Notes: generated from the letters alone by a model not told the origin. A stretch of DNA of 64,000 bases from Sediminimonas qiaohouensis DSM 21189 (GCF_000423645.1 NZ_AUIJ01000001.1:124001-188000); one strand, 5' to 3'. Positions 25,895 through 35,201 are shown, numbered from the stretch's first letter. A program made the numbers and translations.

Positions 25895-26336
25895 CCAGCC
25901 AGCGTCGGACCGCGAAATTGCTCTCGCGGATCAGCTACGCCAGGCGAAGGAGCAAATCGACAGTGCGAACCGCCTGTTTGACGAGGGCTTAAACGCCGTT
26001 TCAATGGCGCGTGAAACGGTTGCCGAATGCGCGCGGCTGGCGTCCGATCAGTCTCTTTCGGAGGGTGTGCTGGCGTCAGCGCCTGTTACGGAGCACCGCC
26101 GTCTACGCCGCTCGGGGTGCCCTCCGAAAATCGACCAAGACCCCGCGTTGCAAACCTTCATTCTGGCGCGGCTCGACCGCCTGACATACCAGGAAATTGC
26201 CGATGAAATCGCGGCGGCTTTCCCCGAGGATCGGCGTGTGAGCAAGAGCACCGTTCACGCTTGGCACAAGCGCCGCCGAAAAGCCCCAAGGTTCACGCGG
26301 TCACGCCGGTCTCGCCAAGTGGATCATCCGGGATAG
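25881..26336 (+). CDS. Helix-turn-helix protein at the right end of the Mu-like element
   Basis: 151 aa from the ATG at 25881, or 159 aa from a GTG at 25857; both overlap the protease gene. The N-terminus is coiled-coil-like (REIALADQLRQAKEQIDSANRLFDEGL). A C-terminal HTH reads FILARLDRLTYQEIADEIAAAF, then RRVSKSTVHAWHKRRRKA, and ends in a basic tail. The layout (HTH with the SKSTVHAW recognition helix) is reminiscent of Mu-type small terminase subunits, but it could equally be a regulator. No large terminase is present. It is the last gene before the right end (72 bases remain). Confidence 0.6.
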   Translation: MRSTDQPASDREIALADQLRQAKEQIDSANRLFDEGLNAVSMARETVAECARLASDQSLSEGVLASAPVTEHRRLRRSGCPPKIDQDPALQTFILARLDRLTYQEIADEIAAAFPEDRRVSKSTVHAWHKRRRKAPRFTRSRRSRQVDHPG

Positions 26337-26363
26337 CCCCGGTACACCCGCCCACTTCCGGGT

Positions 26364-26378
26364 TCAAACCCGGTGAAA
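26364..26378 (-). repeat. Right-end transposase site R2
   Basis: TCAAACCCGGTGAAA on the plus strand, i.e. TTTCACCGGGTTTGA read inward from the right end. It is identical to R1 and starts 23 bases from it, about two helical turns, as for the adjacent R1-R2 sites of Mu. Confidence 0.8.
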
Positions 26379-26386
26379 CGGGGGTA

Positions 26387-26401
26387 TCAAACCCGGTGAA
26401 A
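26387..26401 (-). repeat. Right-end transposase site R1
   Basis: The same 15-mer as R2, with its outer edge seven bases from the CA terminus at 26407-26408. This is the same offset as L1 from the TG terminus. Confidence 0.82.
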
Positions 26402-26408
26402 ACTAACA

Positions 26409-26413
26409 GAAAC
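26409..26413 (+). repeat. Target-site duplication, right copy (GAAAC)
   Basis: Direct repeat of 18453-18457, immediately outside the right terminus. The next bases, GCGCC, are the right half of the interrupted terminator stem. The remaining 184 bases to slyX contain GC-rich sequence and presumably the slyX promoter; no gene is seen there. Confidence 0.9.
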
Positions 26414-26597
26414 GCGCCGCCGCGCAGCACCCGACCGCCCCCCCCCTCGGGCGGGGAACTGCGCGGCTCTTCAGGCGGGCGCGTGCCTGATTGCTCTTGC
26501 TTTTCGGCGCTCTGCAACCCAGTTTCACGGCACTGGGAGTTGGCATCGCTGTCGCCCCGGCGGTAAAGATCATATTCCGGCGAAAAATGGAATTTGC

Positions 26598-26795
26598 ATG
26601 ATGCAGCATCTTGAAGAGCAACTCGCGCACCTGACGCGCACGGTGGACGATCTATCGGAGATCGTGCGCGCGCAGCAGGAGACGATCGACGTGCTGACAC
26701 GGCGGGTGGCCATGCTGATGCAGCGCGAGGCGGGGCGCGATGCCGATGGCGGCAGCCATATCTATAGCGCGGACCAGCGCCCGCCGCATTGGTGA
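26598..26795 (+). CDS. slyX: SlyX family protein
   Basis: A 65-aa protein made of a coiled coil (LEEQLAHLTRTVDDLSEIVRAQQETIDVL) followed by a tail ending DQRPPHW, the typical proline-histidine-aromatic end of SlyX proteins. The function is unknown in most bacteria. GGAA precedes tandem ATG codons at 26598 and 26601. It converges on dnaE with a 13-base gap. Confidence 0.85.
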   Translation: MMQHLEEQLAHLTRTVDDLSEIVRAQQETIDVLTRRVAMLMQREAGRDADGGSHIYSADQRPPHW

Positions 26796-26808
26796 TGCTG
26801 CGCCTGCC

Positions 26809-29800
26809 CTAAACCTCTTCCACGGCCATCACGCCGGGCAGCGATTTGATCGCGCTGCGCACCTGCGGCGTCAGGGGGTATTCGCGGCCGGTGTCTATCT
26901 CGACCTCGCCGGGCAGGCCGGGGTCCATCAGGCAGAAGTGGACCGGGCCGCGGCCCGCCGCCTTGACGTTTTGCACCGCGCCGTCAAGGACCGTGGCCAC
27001 CGGCGGGATCGCCTCTGCGTCCTCGATCAGGATGCGCAGGCCGCTTGAGCCGGCATCGGCCACCACCGCATCCATCGGCGCGGCGGAGCGGCCGACGGGA
27101 TCGAACTGCCCCTCGTTGAAGCGCGCCTCGAGCGTCATGACAACCTGATTGGTTTGCTCCAGCACGCGGCGGGTGGCCTCGAAATCATCGCAGAACATGA
27201 CCATGCCACTAACCTGCCCGGTCGGGTCGGATATGCTCATGCGGAAAAACCGCGTCCCGCGGCCCGATTTGCGCTCCTGAAGGCCAGACACGATGACGCC
27301 GACCTTGGCAAAGGCGCCCCCGTCCTGTTCGGCCTTTTGCTGTAGCTGCTCGATCGTCAGCACATTCTTGCGCTTGAGCGCCGGCAGGTAATCATCAAGC
27401 GGATGCCCCGACAGGTAGAAGCCGATGGCCTTGTGTTCCTCGGCCAGCCGCTCGACCGGCAACCAATCGTCGACGGGGGCAAGGCGCGGCTCGGGCAGGT
27501 CATCGCCCGCCTCGCCGAACAGCGACACCTGGTCGGAATGCTTCTGCTCCTGCACGGCAGCGGAGTAGCTGACCAGCGCATCGAGGCTCTCGAAGACGCG
27601 CCTGCGGTTCGGCTCCAACTGGTCAAAGGCGCCGGCGCGGGCCAGCATTTCAAGCGAGCGTTTGCCAACGCGCTTCAGGTCGGTGCGGCGGGCCAAATCA
27701 AAGATCGTGACGAAGGGCGCATCGCCGCGCGCGCCGGTAATCAGGCGCATCGCCTCGATCCCGACATTCTTGAGCGCGCCCAGCCCGTAAACGAGCCTCC
27801 CTTTCGACACCGAGAACGTCTCTTGCGAGCGGTTCACGCAGGGCGGCACAATCTCGATATCCAGGCCGCGCCGGACCTCTTCGGCGTAAATCGCCAGCTT
27901 GTCGGTCAGGTGGATATCGCAGTTCATGACGCCTGCCATGAACTCGACCGGATGATTGGCCTTCAGCCATCCGGTTTGGTAGCTGACCACCGCGTAGGCG
28001 GCGGCGTGGCTTTTGTTGAAGCCGTAATTGGCGAACTTTTCCAGCAGGTTCCAGACATCCAGCGCCTTGTCGTCGGGCACCCCGTTTTCCTTGGCGCCCT
28101 TGATGAATTTCGGGCGCTCGGCATCCATCGCCTCCTTGATCTTCTTGCCCATGGCGCGGCGCAGCAGGTCGGCGCCGCCAAGGGTGTAGCCCGCCATCTC
28201 CTGCGCGATCTGCATCACCTGCTCCTGGTAAACGATGATGCCCTGCGTCTCGTCCAGGATATGATCGATCGAGGGGTGGATGCGGTCGCGCTCGCTCTGG
28301 CCGTTCTTGACCTCGCAGTATTTCGGGATGTTCTCCATCGGGCCCGGGCGATACAGCGCAACCAGCGCGACGATGTCCTCGATGCAGTTGGGTTTCATCC
28401 GGCGCAGCGCGTCCATCATGCCCGAGCTTTCCACCTGGAACACCGCGACGGTCTTGGCGCTGGCATAGAGCTTGTAGGTCGCCTCGTCGTCCAGCGGGAT
28501 CGCGCCGATGTCATCGATGGCGGAGGCCTCGGGCGGCTCATAAAGCTGCCGGCCATCGGGGGCGATATGCAGGTGCCGACCGCCCTGCTTGATCAGATCG
28601 ACCGCGTTCTGAATCACGGTCAGGGTCTTGAGGCCAAGGAAATCGAACTTGACCAGCCCGGCCTGTTCGACCCATTTCATGTTGAACTGCGTCGCCGGCA
28701 TGTCCGAGCGCGGATCCTGGTAGAGGGGCACCAGCCGGTCCAGCGGGCGATCGCCGATCACCACCCCGGCGGCGTGGGTCGAGGCATTCCTGAGCAGCCC
28801 TTCGACCTTCTGGCCGTAATCAAGCAGGCGCTGAACCACTTCCTCGTTCCGAGCCTCTTCGCGCAGGCGGTCCTCTTGCACCAGCGCCTCGGCGATCGAC
28901 ACGGGCTTGACCCCTTCGACGGGGATCAGCTTGCTCAGGCGGTCCACCTGGCCGTAGGGCATCTGCAAAACGCGGCCGATGTCGCGCACGGCGGCCTTGG
29001 ACAAAAGCGCTCCGAAGGTGATGATCTGACCCACCTTGTCGCGCCCGTATTTGCCCTGCACGTAGGTGATCACCTCTTCGCGGCGATCCATGCAGAAGTC
29101 GATATCGAAGTCGGGCATGCTGACGCGTTCGGGGTTCAGGAACCGCTCGAACAGCAGCTTGTAGCGCAGCGGGTCCAGGTCGGTGATGGTCAGGGCGTAG
29201 GCGACAAGGCTGCCCGCCCCCGAACCGCGCCCCGGGCCGACGGGAATGTCATGGTCCTTGGCCCATTTGATGAAATCGGCAACGATCAGGAAATAACCCG
29301 GAAAGCCCATGCCCTCGATAATGCCCAGCTCGAACTCAAGCCGGGCCTCGTAATCGGCGACGGGGGCCGCGTGGGGGATGACGCGCAGGCGCTCGGCAAG
29401 GCCCTCCTTGGCTTGGCGGCGCAGCTCATCAACCTCGTCATCGGCGAAACGCGGCAGGATCGGATCGCGGCGATAGGCCTTGAACGCGCAACGGCGGGCT
29501 ATCTCGACGGTATTTTCCAGCGCCTCGGGCAGGTCGGCGAACAGGGTGGCCATTTCTTGCTGCGACTTGAAATAATGCTGCGATGTCAGGCGCCTGCGCG
29601 GCTCTTGCTGATCGACATAGGCGCCTTCGGCGATGCAGATCAGGGCATCATGCGCTTCATACATGTCGGCGTCGGGAAAATAGACATCGTTGGTCGCAAC
29701 CAACGGCAGGTCCATCGCGTAGGCCATTTCGATAAACCCGCGCTCGGTCAGGCGCTCGGCCTCGGGTTGTCCTTCGTCGGTTGGGTGGCGCTGCAGCTCG

Positions 29801-30318
29801 ACATAAAGGCGATCGGGGTAGATACCGGCAAGGCGGCGCATCAGGTCCTCGCCCGCCGCGTGCGCGCCGTGCCTGAGCAGCCGCCCGACCGGCCCGTCGG
29901 GGCCGCCGGTCAGGCAAATCAGGCCGCCCGCATTCGCCTCCAACTCGTCCAGCGTGACCAGCGGCACGTCCCCGCCGCGGCTGACATAGAGGCAGGTATT
30001 GAGGCGCATCAGGTTTTCATAGCCCGCCTCGCTCTGGGCCAGGAGGACCAGTGGCGCGGGCGGTTTGGGCTGCGCACCGGGGGCGGTTTCCTGATAGGCC
30101 AGATCGACTTGGCAGCCGACGATCGGCTGCACCCCCGCATCCGACGCGGCGACCGAAAATTCCAGTGCTGCGAACATGTTATTGGTGTCGGTCACCGCGA
30201 CCGCGGGCATGCCTGCTGCCTCACACAGAGCGGGCAATTTTTTGAGCCGCATCGCCCCTTCGAGAAGGGAGTATTCGGTGTGCACGCGCAGGTGGATGAA
30301 TCGGGGGGAATTGCTCAT
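26809..30318 (-). CDS. dnaE: DNA polymerase III subunit alpha
   Basis: A 1169-aa replicative polymerase. The N-terminal PHP domain begins FIHLRVHTEYSLLEGAM and continues AVAVTDTNNMFAALEF. The catalytic palm has PVGPGRGSGAGSLVAYAL and MPDFDIDFCMDRREEVI, with the metal-binding DxD aspartates. The fingers include VFQVESSGMMDALRRMKPN and YGFNKSHAAAYA. A C-terminal OB-fold (VGVIVSGLQERKSGRGTRFF) is present. Length and domain order are standard for DnaE1. The start at 30318 (MSNSPRFIHL) follows family practice; the frame opens at 30456. It has its own promoter region shared divergently with xdhA. Confidence 0.97.
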   Translation of the reverse strand: MSNSPRFIHLRVHTEYSLLEGAMRLKKLPALCEAAGMPAVAVTDTNNMFAALEFSVAASDAGVQPIVGCQVDLAYQETAPGAQPKPPAPLVLLAQSEAGYENLMRLNTCLYVSRGGDVPLVTLDELEANAGGLICLTGGPDGPVGRLLRHGAHAAGEDLMRRLAGIYPDRLYVELQRHPTDEGQPEAERLTERGFIEMAYAMDLPLVATNDVYFPDADMYEAHDALICIAEGAYVDQQEPRRRLTSQHYFKSQQEMATLFADLPEALENTVEIARRCAFKAYRRDPILPRFADDEVDELRRQAKEGLAERLRVIPHAAPVADYEARLEFELGIIEGMGFPGYFLIVADFIKWAKDHDIPVGPGRGSGAGSLVAYALTITDLDPLRYKLLFERFLNPERVSMPDFDIDFCMDRREEVITYVQGKYGRDKVGQIITFGALLSKAAVRDIGRVLQMPYGQVDRLSKLIPVEGVKPVSIAEALVQEDRLREEARNEEVVQRLLDYGQKVEGLLRNASTHAAGVVIGDRPLDRLVPLYQDPRSDMPATQFNMKWVEQAGLVKFDFLGLKTLTVIQNAVDLIKQGGRHLHIAPDGRQLYEPPEASAIDDIGAIPLDDEATYKLYASAKTVAVFQVESSGMMDALRRMKPNCIEDIVALVALYRPGPMENIPKYCEVKNGQSERDRIHPSIDHILDETQGIIVYQEQVMQIAQEMAGYTLGGADLLRRAMGKKIKEAMDAERPKFIKGAKENGVPDDKALDVWNLLEKFANYGFNKSHAAAYAVVSYQTGWLKANHPVEFMAGVMNCDIHLTDKLAIYAEEVRRGLDIEIVPPCVNRSQETFSVSKGRLVYGLGALKNVGIEAMRLITGARGDAPFVTIFDLARRTDLKRVGKRSLEMLARAGAFDQLEPNRRRVFESLDALVSYSAAVQEQKHSDQVSLFGEAGDDLPEPRLAPVDDWLPVERLAEEHKAIGFYLSGHPLDDYLPALKRKNVLTIEQLQQKAEQDGGAFAKVGVIVSGLQERKSGRGTRFFRMSISDPTGQVSGMVMFCDDFEATRRVLEQTNQVVMTLEARFNEGQFDPVGRSAAPMDAVVADAGSSGLRILIEDAEAIPPVATVLDGAVQNVKAAGRGPVHFCLMDPGLPGEVEIDTGREYPLTPQVRSAIKSLPGVMAVEEV

Positions 30319-30479
30319 GCAAATGAAACTACCCGTGCCGGTGTCAGAACAAAAGACTTGCCAAACGCCTGATTCATAGTTTTCATCGGGGACCAGCAAA
30401 TACGCCCGCCGCCTTCTACGCCGCATCGAAGGCGGGCACATGACGGGCAGGATCATTGGTAAGGCGGCAGGTTTTCAAA

Positions 30480-31883
30480 ATGAATATCTCCTTTCGGCTG
30501 AACGGAGAGAGCGTGCAACTGCGCGACGTGGAGGCAACCACCACGTTGCTGGACTGGTTGCGCGGGACCCGCGGCCTGACCGGGACCAAGGAGGGCTGCA
30601 ACGAAGGCGATTGCGGCGCCTGCACCGTCGTGGTCACCGACGCGGACGGCACACGGGCGATGAATTCATGCATCCTGTTCCTGCCGCAACTGGCGGGCAA
30701 GGCGGTGCGCACGGTCGAGGGTGTCGGCGGGCCGGACGGGCAATTGCATCCGGCGCAAGACGCGATGATCGCGCACCACGGATCGCAATGCGGGTTTTGC
30801 ACGCCGGGGTTCATCACCTCGATGGCGGCGGCCCATCTGAACGGCGAGCGCGATCATGAGACCGCGCTGGCGGGGAACCTGTGCCGCTGCACCGGGTACG
30901 CGCCGATCCTGCGCGCCGCCCGCAGCGCCGAGGCGGCGCCGGTGCCCGATTGGATGACGCAGGACGCGCAGCCGGACAGATGTGGCGATGCGCCCCCCTA
31001 CACGCCCGACGGGGAGGTGTCGCATGCGGCGGTCGTGCCCGAAACATCCGACGAGTTGGCCGCGTGGTACGCCGCCAACCCCGATGGCACGCTGGTGGCC
31101 GGGGCGACGGATGTCGGCCTGTGGGTGACCAAGCAATTGCGCGAGCTGCCGCATGTGGCGTTCCTGAACCGCTGCACCGATTTGCAACAGATCACCGAGA
31201 CGCCCGAGGAAATCCGCATCGGCGCGGGCGTGACCATCGCGCGGCTGATTCCGCTGATGGACCGGCTGCACCCGTCCTTTGGTACAATGCTACGCCGTTA
31301 CGGCGCGACGCAGGTGCGCGCAGCGGCCACTATTGGCGGCAACATCGCCAACGGCTCGCCCATCGGCGACGGGCCGCCGGCGCTGATTGCGCTGGGGGCG
31401 CGGCTCCATCTAAGGCACGGCACCACGCGGCGCGACATGCCGCTTGAGGAGTTCTTTATCGAGTATGGCAAGCAAGACCGCCAGCCCGGCGAGTTCGTCG
31501 AGGCGGTCAGCATCCCGCGGCAGGCCGATACGCTGGCCTGCTACAAGGTGTCGAAGCGGTTCGATCAGGATATCTCGGCGCTGCTGGGGTGCTTCAACAT
31601 TGTCGTAGAAAGCGGCACGATTCGCCACGCGCGCATCGCCTATGGCGGCATGGCGGGCACGCCCAAGCGCGCCAGCGCGCAGGAGGCGGCATTGATCGGC
31701 GCGCCGTGGTCGCATGAGACGGTGCAGGACGCCGCCGGGGCGCTGGAGCGCGACTTCACCCCGATGAGCGATATGCGCGCCAGCGCGGAGTACCGCATGG
31801 AGGCGGCGAAGAACCTGCTGCACAGGTATTTCCTTGAGCGCACGGGCGGGGCACCCGGCTCGGTACAGGAGGTGACGGCATGA
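30480..31883 (+). CDS. xdhA: Xanthine dehydrogenase small subunit (2Fe-2S and FAD)
   Basis: A 467-aa protein. The N-terminal ferredoxin-like domain has the first cluster ligands in [12 protein letters not shown], and the second cluster domain has [10 protein letters not shown] and [11 protein letters not shown]. The FAD domain (residues about 180-350) contains [14 protein letters not shown] and [15 protein letters not shown], which grip the flavin. It passes electrons from the molybdenum site in XdhB to NAD+. The start at 30480 ([10 protein letters not shown]) is chosen by alignment; TTG at 30456 is an unlikely alternative. It is divergent from dnaE and overlaps xdhB by 4 bases. Confidence 0.95.
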   Translation: MNISFRLNGESVQLRDVEATTTLLDWLRGTRGLTGTKEGCNEGDCGACTVVVTDADGTRAMNSCILFLPQLAGKAVRTVEGVGGPDGQLHPAQDAMIAHHGSQCGFCTPGFITSMAAAHLNGERDHETALAGNLCRCTGYAPILRAARSAEAAPVPDWMTQDAQPDRCGDAPPYTPDGEVSHAAVVPETSDELAAWYAANPDGTLVAGATDVGLWVTKQLRELPHVAFLNRCTDLQQITETPEEIRIGAGVTIARLIPLMDRLHPSFGTMLRRYGATQVRAAATIGGNIANGSPIGDGPPALIALGARLHLRHGTTRRDMPLEEFFIEYGKQDRQPGEFVEAVSIPRQADTLACYKVSKRFDQDISALLGCFNIVVESGTIRHARIAYGGMAGTPKRASAQEAALIGAPWSHETVQDAAGALERDFTPMSDMRASAEYRMEAAKNLLHRYFLERTGGAPGSVQEVTA

Positions 31884-34231
31884 GCGTGCCCAAGCCCCTG
31901 CCCCACGACGCCGCGCGGATGCATGTGACCGGGGCGGCGCGGTATGTCGATGACATCCCCGCGCCTGCGGATACGCTGCACCTTGCCTTTGGCCTGAGCA
32001 CGATCGCGGCGGGGCGCATCACGGATATGGACCTTTCGAAGGTGCGCGCCGCGCCCGGAGTGGTTGCGGTGTTGACGGCGGATGATCTGCCGTTCGACAA
32101 TGATGTCTCGCCCTCGGTGCATGATGAGCCGCTACTGTCGGATGGGGCGGTGCATTACCTTGGGCAGGCGATGTTCCTGGTGATCGCGCGCTCGCACCTG
32201 GCGGCACGGCGGGCGGCGCGGCACGGCGATGTCAGCTACGCGGAAGAAACGCCGATCCTGACGGTGGACGATGCATTGGCGGCCGGGAGCCATTTCGAGG
32301 ACGGCCCGCGCATCTACGAGAAGGGCGACGCGGACGCTGCCATAGCGGCCGCGCCCCACCGCATAGAGGGCGTCATCGAGATCGGCGGGCAGGAGCATTT
32401 CTATCTTGAAGGTCAGGCGGCGCTGGCGCTGCCGCAAGAAGACAGCGAGATGGTCGTGCACAGCTCGACCCAGCACCCCAGCGAGATCCAGCACAAGGTT
32501 GCCGACGCGCTTGGCGTACCGATGCACGCGGTGCGGGTGGAATGCCGCCGGATGGGCGGCGGTTTCGGCGGCAAGGAAAGCCAGGGCAACGCGCTGGCGG
32601 TGGCGTGCGCCGTGGCGGCGCGCGCGACCGGGCGGCCCTGTAGGATGCGTTATGACCGCGACGACGACATGGTCATCACCGGCAAGCGTCACGATTTCCG
32701 CATCACCTACGAGGCCGGGTTCGACGGCGATGGAAGGCTTGCGGGGGTGTCCTTCGTGCAATACGCGCGCTGCGGCTGGGCGCGGGATTTGTCGACGCCG
32801 GTCGCGGACCGCGCGATGCTGCATGCCGATAACGCCTACCTGCTGCCCGCGGCGCGCATCGAGAGCCACCGCTTGCGCACCAATACCCAAAGCGCCACCG
32901 CGTTTCGCGGCTTTGGCGGGCCGCAGGGCATGGTCGGGATCGAGCGGGTGATTGACGAGGTGGCGCATACCTTGGGCCTTGACCCGGCCGAGGTGCGGCG
33001 GCGCAATTACTATGCGGCCTGCAGCGAAAGGGGGCTGTCTGCCCCCCGCCCTTCGGGCCCCCCCGAGGATATTTCGGGCCAGAAGAAGCCGCAAACGACG
33101 CCTTATGGGCAAGTGGTCGATGATTTCATCCTGCACGAGATGACCGAGGCATTGAGCCGGAGCGCCGATTATGACGCGCGGCGCCGGGCGGCGGCGCAGT
33201 GGAACGCGCGCGGCGGCGTGATCCGCAAGGGGTTGGCGATGACGCCCGTGAAGTTCGGGATTTCCTTTACGCTGACCCATCTCAACCAGGCGGGGGCGCT
33301 GGTGCATGTGTACCGCGACGGGTCGGTGCGGATCAATCACGGCGGCACCGAGATGGGCCAGGGCCTCTATCAAAAAGTGGCGCAGGTGGCTGCCACGCGG
33401 TTCGGGTTGGACATCGAGGCGGTAAAGATCACCGCCACCGACACCGCGAAAGTTCCCAACACCTCGGCCACGGCGGCCAGTTCGGGCAGCGATTTGAACG
33501 GCATGGCGGTCAAGGCCGCCTGCGACACGATCCGCGCGCGCATGGCGCAGCATTTGGCGGACACCCACGGCTGCGCGGCGGAGGGCGTGGAGTTCAGCGG
33601 CGGGCGCGTGCAGTTACCCGACGGGCGCAGCATGGGCTTTGTCGAGGTGGTGGAGAGCGCCTACCTCGCCCGGATCAGCCTGTCATCGACGGGGTATTAC
33701 GCGACGCCCGATATTTCGTGGGATCGTATCAAGGGCGAGGGGCGGCCGTTCTACTACTTTGCCTACGGGGTGGCGGCGACAGAGGTGGCGCTGGACACGC
33801 TGAGCGGGGAGTATCGCATCCTGCGCACCGATATCGTGCATGACGCGGGCGCCAGCCTGAACCCCGCGATCGACATTGGCCAGATCGAGGGCGGATATGT
33901 GCAGGGCGCCGGGTGGCTGACATCCGAGGAACTGGTGTGGGATGGGCGCGGCGCGCTGCGCACGCATGCGCCGTCGACCTACAAGATCCCGGCGGTCTCA
34001 GATGCGCCGGATGTGTTCAACGTCACGTTGTGGGACGGAGCCAATCGCGAGGCGACGATCTACCGCTCCAAGGCGGTGGGTGAGCCGCCGCTGATGCTGG
34101 GCATATCGGCGCTGATGGCGGTGTCGGATGCGGTGGCATCTTGCGGCGAGGTCTATCCCGCGCTGGATGCGCCAGCGACGCCCGAGCGGGTATTGATGGC
34201 AATAGGGCGGGTGCGCGGCGATGGCGTTTGA
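31880..34231 (+). CDS. xdhB: Xanthine dehydrogenase molybdenum-binding large subunit
   Basis: A 783-aa protein that oxidises hypoxanthine and xanthine to urate at a molybdopterin centre. It has [12 protein letters not shown] (cofactor contact), [25 protein letters not shown] and, near the C-terminus, [11 protein letters not shown] with the essential glutamate. An anomaly lies at residues about 384-403: [20 protein letters not shown] is the in-frame translation of a GC-rich repeat (33029-33087) also found between two genes downstream. Flanking protein (RRRNYYAA before, [11 protein letters not shown] after) would join naturally without it. The frame stays open, so the enzyme may tolerate a surface insertion. 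It overlaps xdhC by 11 bases. Confidence 0.95.
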   Translation: MSVPKPLPHDAARMHVTGAARYVDDIPAPADTLHLAFGLSTIAAGRITDMDLSKVRAAPGVVAVLTADDLPFDNDVSPSVHDEPLLSDGAVHYLGQAMFLVIARSHLAARRAARHGDVSYAEETPILTVDDALAAGSHFEDGPRIYEKGDADAAIAAAPHRIEGVIEIGGQEHFYLEGQAALALPQEDSEMVVHSSTQHPSEIQHKVADALGVPMHAVRVECRRMGGGFGGKESQGNALAVACAVAARATGRPCRMRYDRDDDMVITGKRHDFRITYEAGFDGDGRLAGVSFVQYARCGWARDLSTPVADRAMLHADNAYLLPAARIESHRLRTNTQSATAFRGFGGPQGMVGIERVIDEVAHTLGLDPAEVRRRNYYAACSERGLSAPRPSGPPEDISGQKKPQTTPYGQVVDDFILHEMTEALSRSADYDARRRAAAQWNARGGVIRKGLAMTPVKFGISFTLTHLNQAGALVHVYRDGSVRINHGGTEMGQGLYQKVAQVAATRFGLDIEAVKITATDTAKVPNTSATAASSGSDLNGMAVKAACDTIRARMAQHLADTHGCAAEGVEFSGGRVQLPDGRSMGFVEVVESAYLARISLSSTGYYATPDISWDRIKGEGRPFYYFAYGVAATEVALDTLSGEYRILRTDIVHDAGASLNPAIDIGQIEGGYVQGAGWLTSEELVWDGRGALRTHAPSTYKIPAVSDAPDVFNVTLWDGANREATIYRSKAVGEPPLMLGISALMAVSDAVASCGEVYPALDAPATPERVLMAIGRVRGDGV
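33029..33087 (+). repeat. GC-rich chromosomal repeat inserted in frame in xdhB
   Basis: The unit reads AGGGGGCTGTCTGCCCCCC, then a GCCCTTCGGGC mini-hairpin, then a 24-base block beginning CGAGGATATTTCGGGC and ending CAGAAGAA. The final 24 bases are identical to 36746-36769, and the GGGGGCT...GCCCCC part recurs in inverted form at 36831-36846. It is translated within xdhB without stop or frameshift. Confidence 0.85.
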
Positions 34232-35201
34232 CCTGACGGCCCTTGCGGACGCGGTGGCACGGCACGGGCGTGTCGTGCGGGTGGTCATGGCCGAGATTGC
34301 CGGATCGTCGCCGCGCGAGGCGGGGGCGGTGATGCTGGTCTGGCAGGGCGGTCAATCGGGCACCATTGGCGGCGGCACGCTGGAGCATGGCGCGGCGCAA
34401 GCGGCGCGCCGGATGTTGGCGCAGGGCGATGGCGGCGGCACTACGCGGCCGGTGCTGGAGCGGCATGCGCTAGGTCCTGACCTGGGCCAGTGTTGCGGCG
34501 GCGCGGTGAAGCTGCTGTTCGAGGCTTATGATGCAGACGGCGTCGCAAAGGTACAAAGCGTGGCGGAGCCGGGCATTGTCGCGCGCCCCGTCGCGCCCGG
34601 CGCACCGCGCGAGATGCCGCTGGCCGTGCGGCGCATGATCTCTGGCGCGCGCGCGCAGGGCACGCGCCCAGATCCGCAGCTTATCCACGGCTGGATGATG
34701 GAGCCGGTGCACCAATTGCAAACGCCGGTCTGGATATGGGGGGCGGGGCATGTCGGCCGGGCGCTGGTGTCGGTGCTGTCGGCCCTGCCCGATACCGAGA
34801 TCACGTGGATAGACACCGCGCGCGCGCGGTTCCCGCAATCGGACCCGGACGGGGTGCACATCCTGCCCGCCGCCGAACCCGCGCGCCTTGTGCCGCACGC
34901 GCCGGCCTTCGCGCGTCACCTGATCGTGACCTATTCGCATGCGCTTGATCTTGAGCTGTGCCATCGCCTTCTGAGCCATGGCTTTGCCGAGGTGGGGCTG
35001 ATCGGGTCGGCCACGAAATGGGCCCGGTTTCGCAAGCGCCTGTCGGCACTTGGCCACACGGATGCACAAATCGCGCGCATCACCTGCCCGATCGGGCGGC
35101 CTGAGTTGGGCAAACATCCGCAGGCCATTGCCGTGGGCGTGGCCGCCGCGCTACTAGAAGACAAGGCACGACAGATCGCCACACAAGGGAAAACCGCGTG
35201 A
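34221..35201 (+). CDS. xdhC: XdhC, xanthine dehydrogenase accessory/molybdenum-cofactor insertion protein
   Basis: A 326-aa protein. The N-terminal XdhC/CoxI domain has VVMAEIAGSSPREAGAVMLVW and GTIGGGTLEHGAAQAARRML, and the C-terminal Rossmann domain starts VWIWGAGHVGRALVSVL. It binds molybdenum cofactor, promotes its sulfuration and hands it to XdhB. It is not part of the mature enzyme. It overlaps xdhB by 11 bases and the ABC ATPase by 4 (GTGA), tying the oxidation enzyme to the purine importer in one transcript. Confidence 0.92.
   Translation: MAFDLTALADAVARHGRVVRVVMAEIAGSSPREAGAVMLVWQGGQSGTIGGGTLEHGAAQAARRMLAQGDGGGTTRPVLERHALGPDLGQCCGGAVKLLFEAYDADGVAKVQSVAEPGIVARPVAPGAPREMPLAVRRMISGARAQGTRPDPQLIHGWMMEPVHQLQTPVWIWGAGHVGRALVSVLSALPDTEITWIDTARARFPQSDPDGVHILPAAEPARLVPHAPAFARHLIVTYSHALDLELCHRLLSHGFAEVGLIGSATKWARFRKRLSALGHTDAQIARITCPIGRPELGKHPQAIAVGVAAALLEDKARQIATQGKTA

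Larger units (their letters stand above)
18458..26408 (+). mobile_element. Compact Mu-like transposable element (7951 bp) with intact ends
   Basis: Borders are read directly: TG at 18458-18459, CA at 26407-26408, flanked by GAAAC on both sides. Inside each end, seven bases in, lies a 15-bp motif (TTTCA[G/C][C/G]GGGTTTGA) in inverted orientation, present twice per end. Cargo in order: repressor (minus), Ner-like, MuA, MuB, two small proteins, GemA/gp16, terminator, possible minus-strand ORF, Mor-like activator, Mu T-type head protein, Mu I-type protease with scaffold start, HTH protein. No large terminase, portal, tail or lysis genes are recognisable. All recognised genes are open and most are coupled by ATGA overlaps. 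It is either a deleted prophage or a small satellite-type element. Confidence 0.9.

Noticed and set aside
26358-26374. tRNA T-arm look-alike (CCGGGTTCAAACCCGG)
   Set aside because: It is part of the R2 transposase site; no acceptor, D or anticodon arms surround it.
26261-26566. 101-codon proline-rich frame crossing the right end of the Mu-like element
   Set aside because: It spans the element border and target duplication and has no coding character.
27403-30372. 989-codon open frame antisense to dnaE
   Set aside because: Shadow of a high-GC gene: histidine/arginine/glycine-rich, no domain, and the opposite strand is a complete DnaE.
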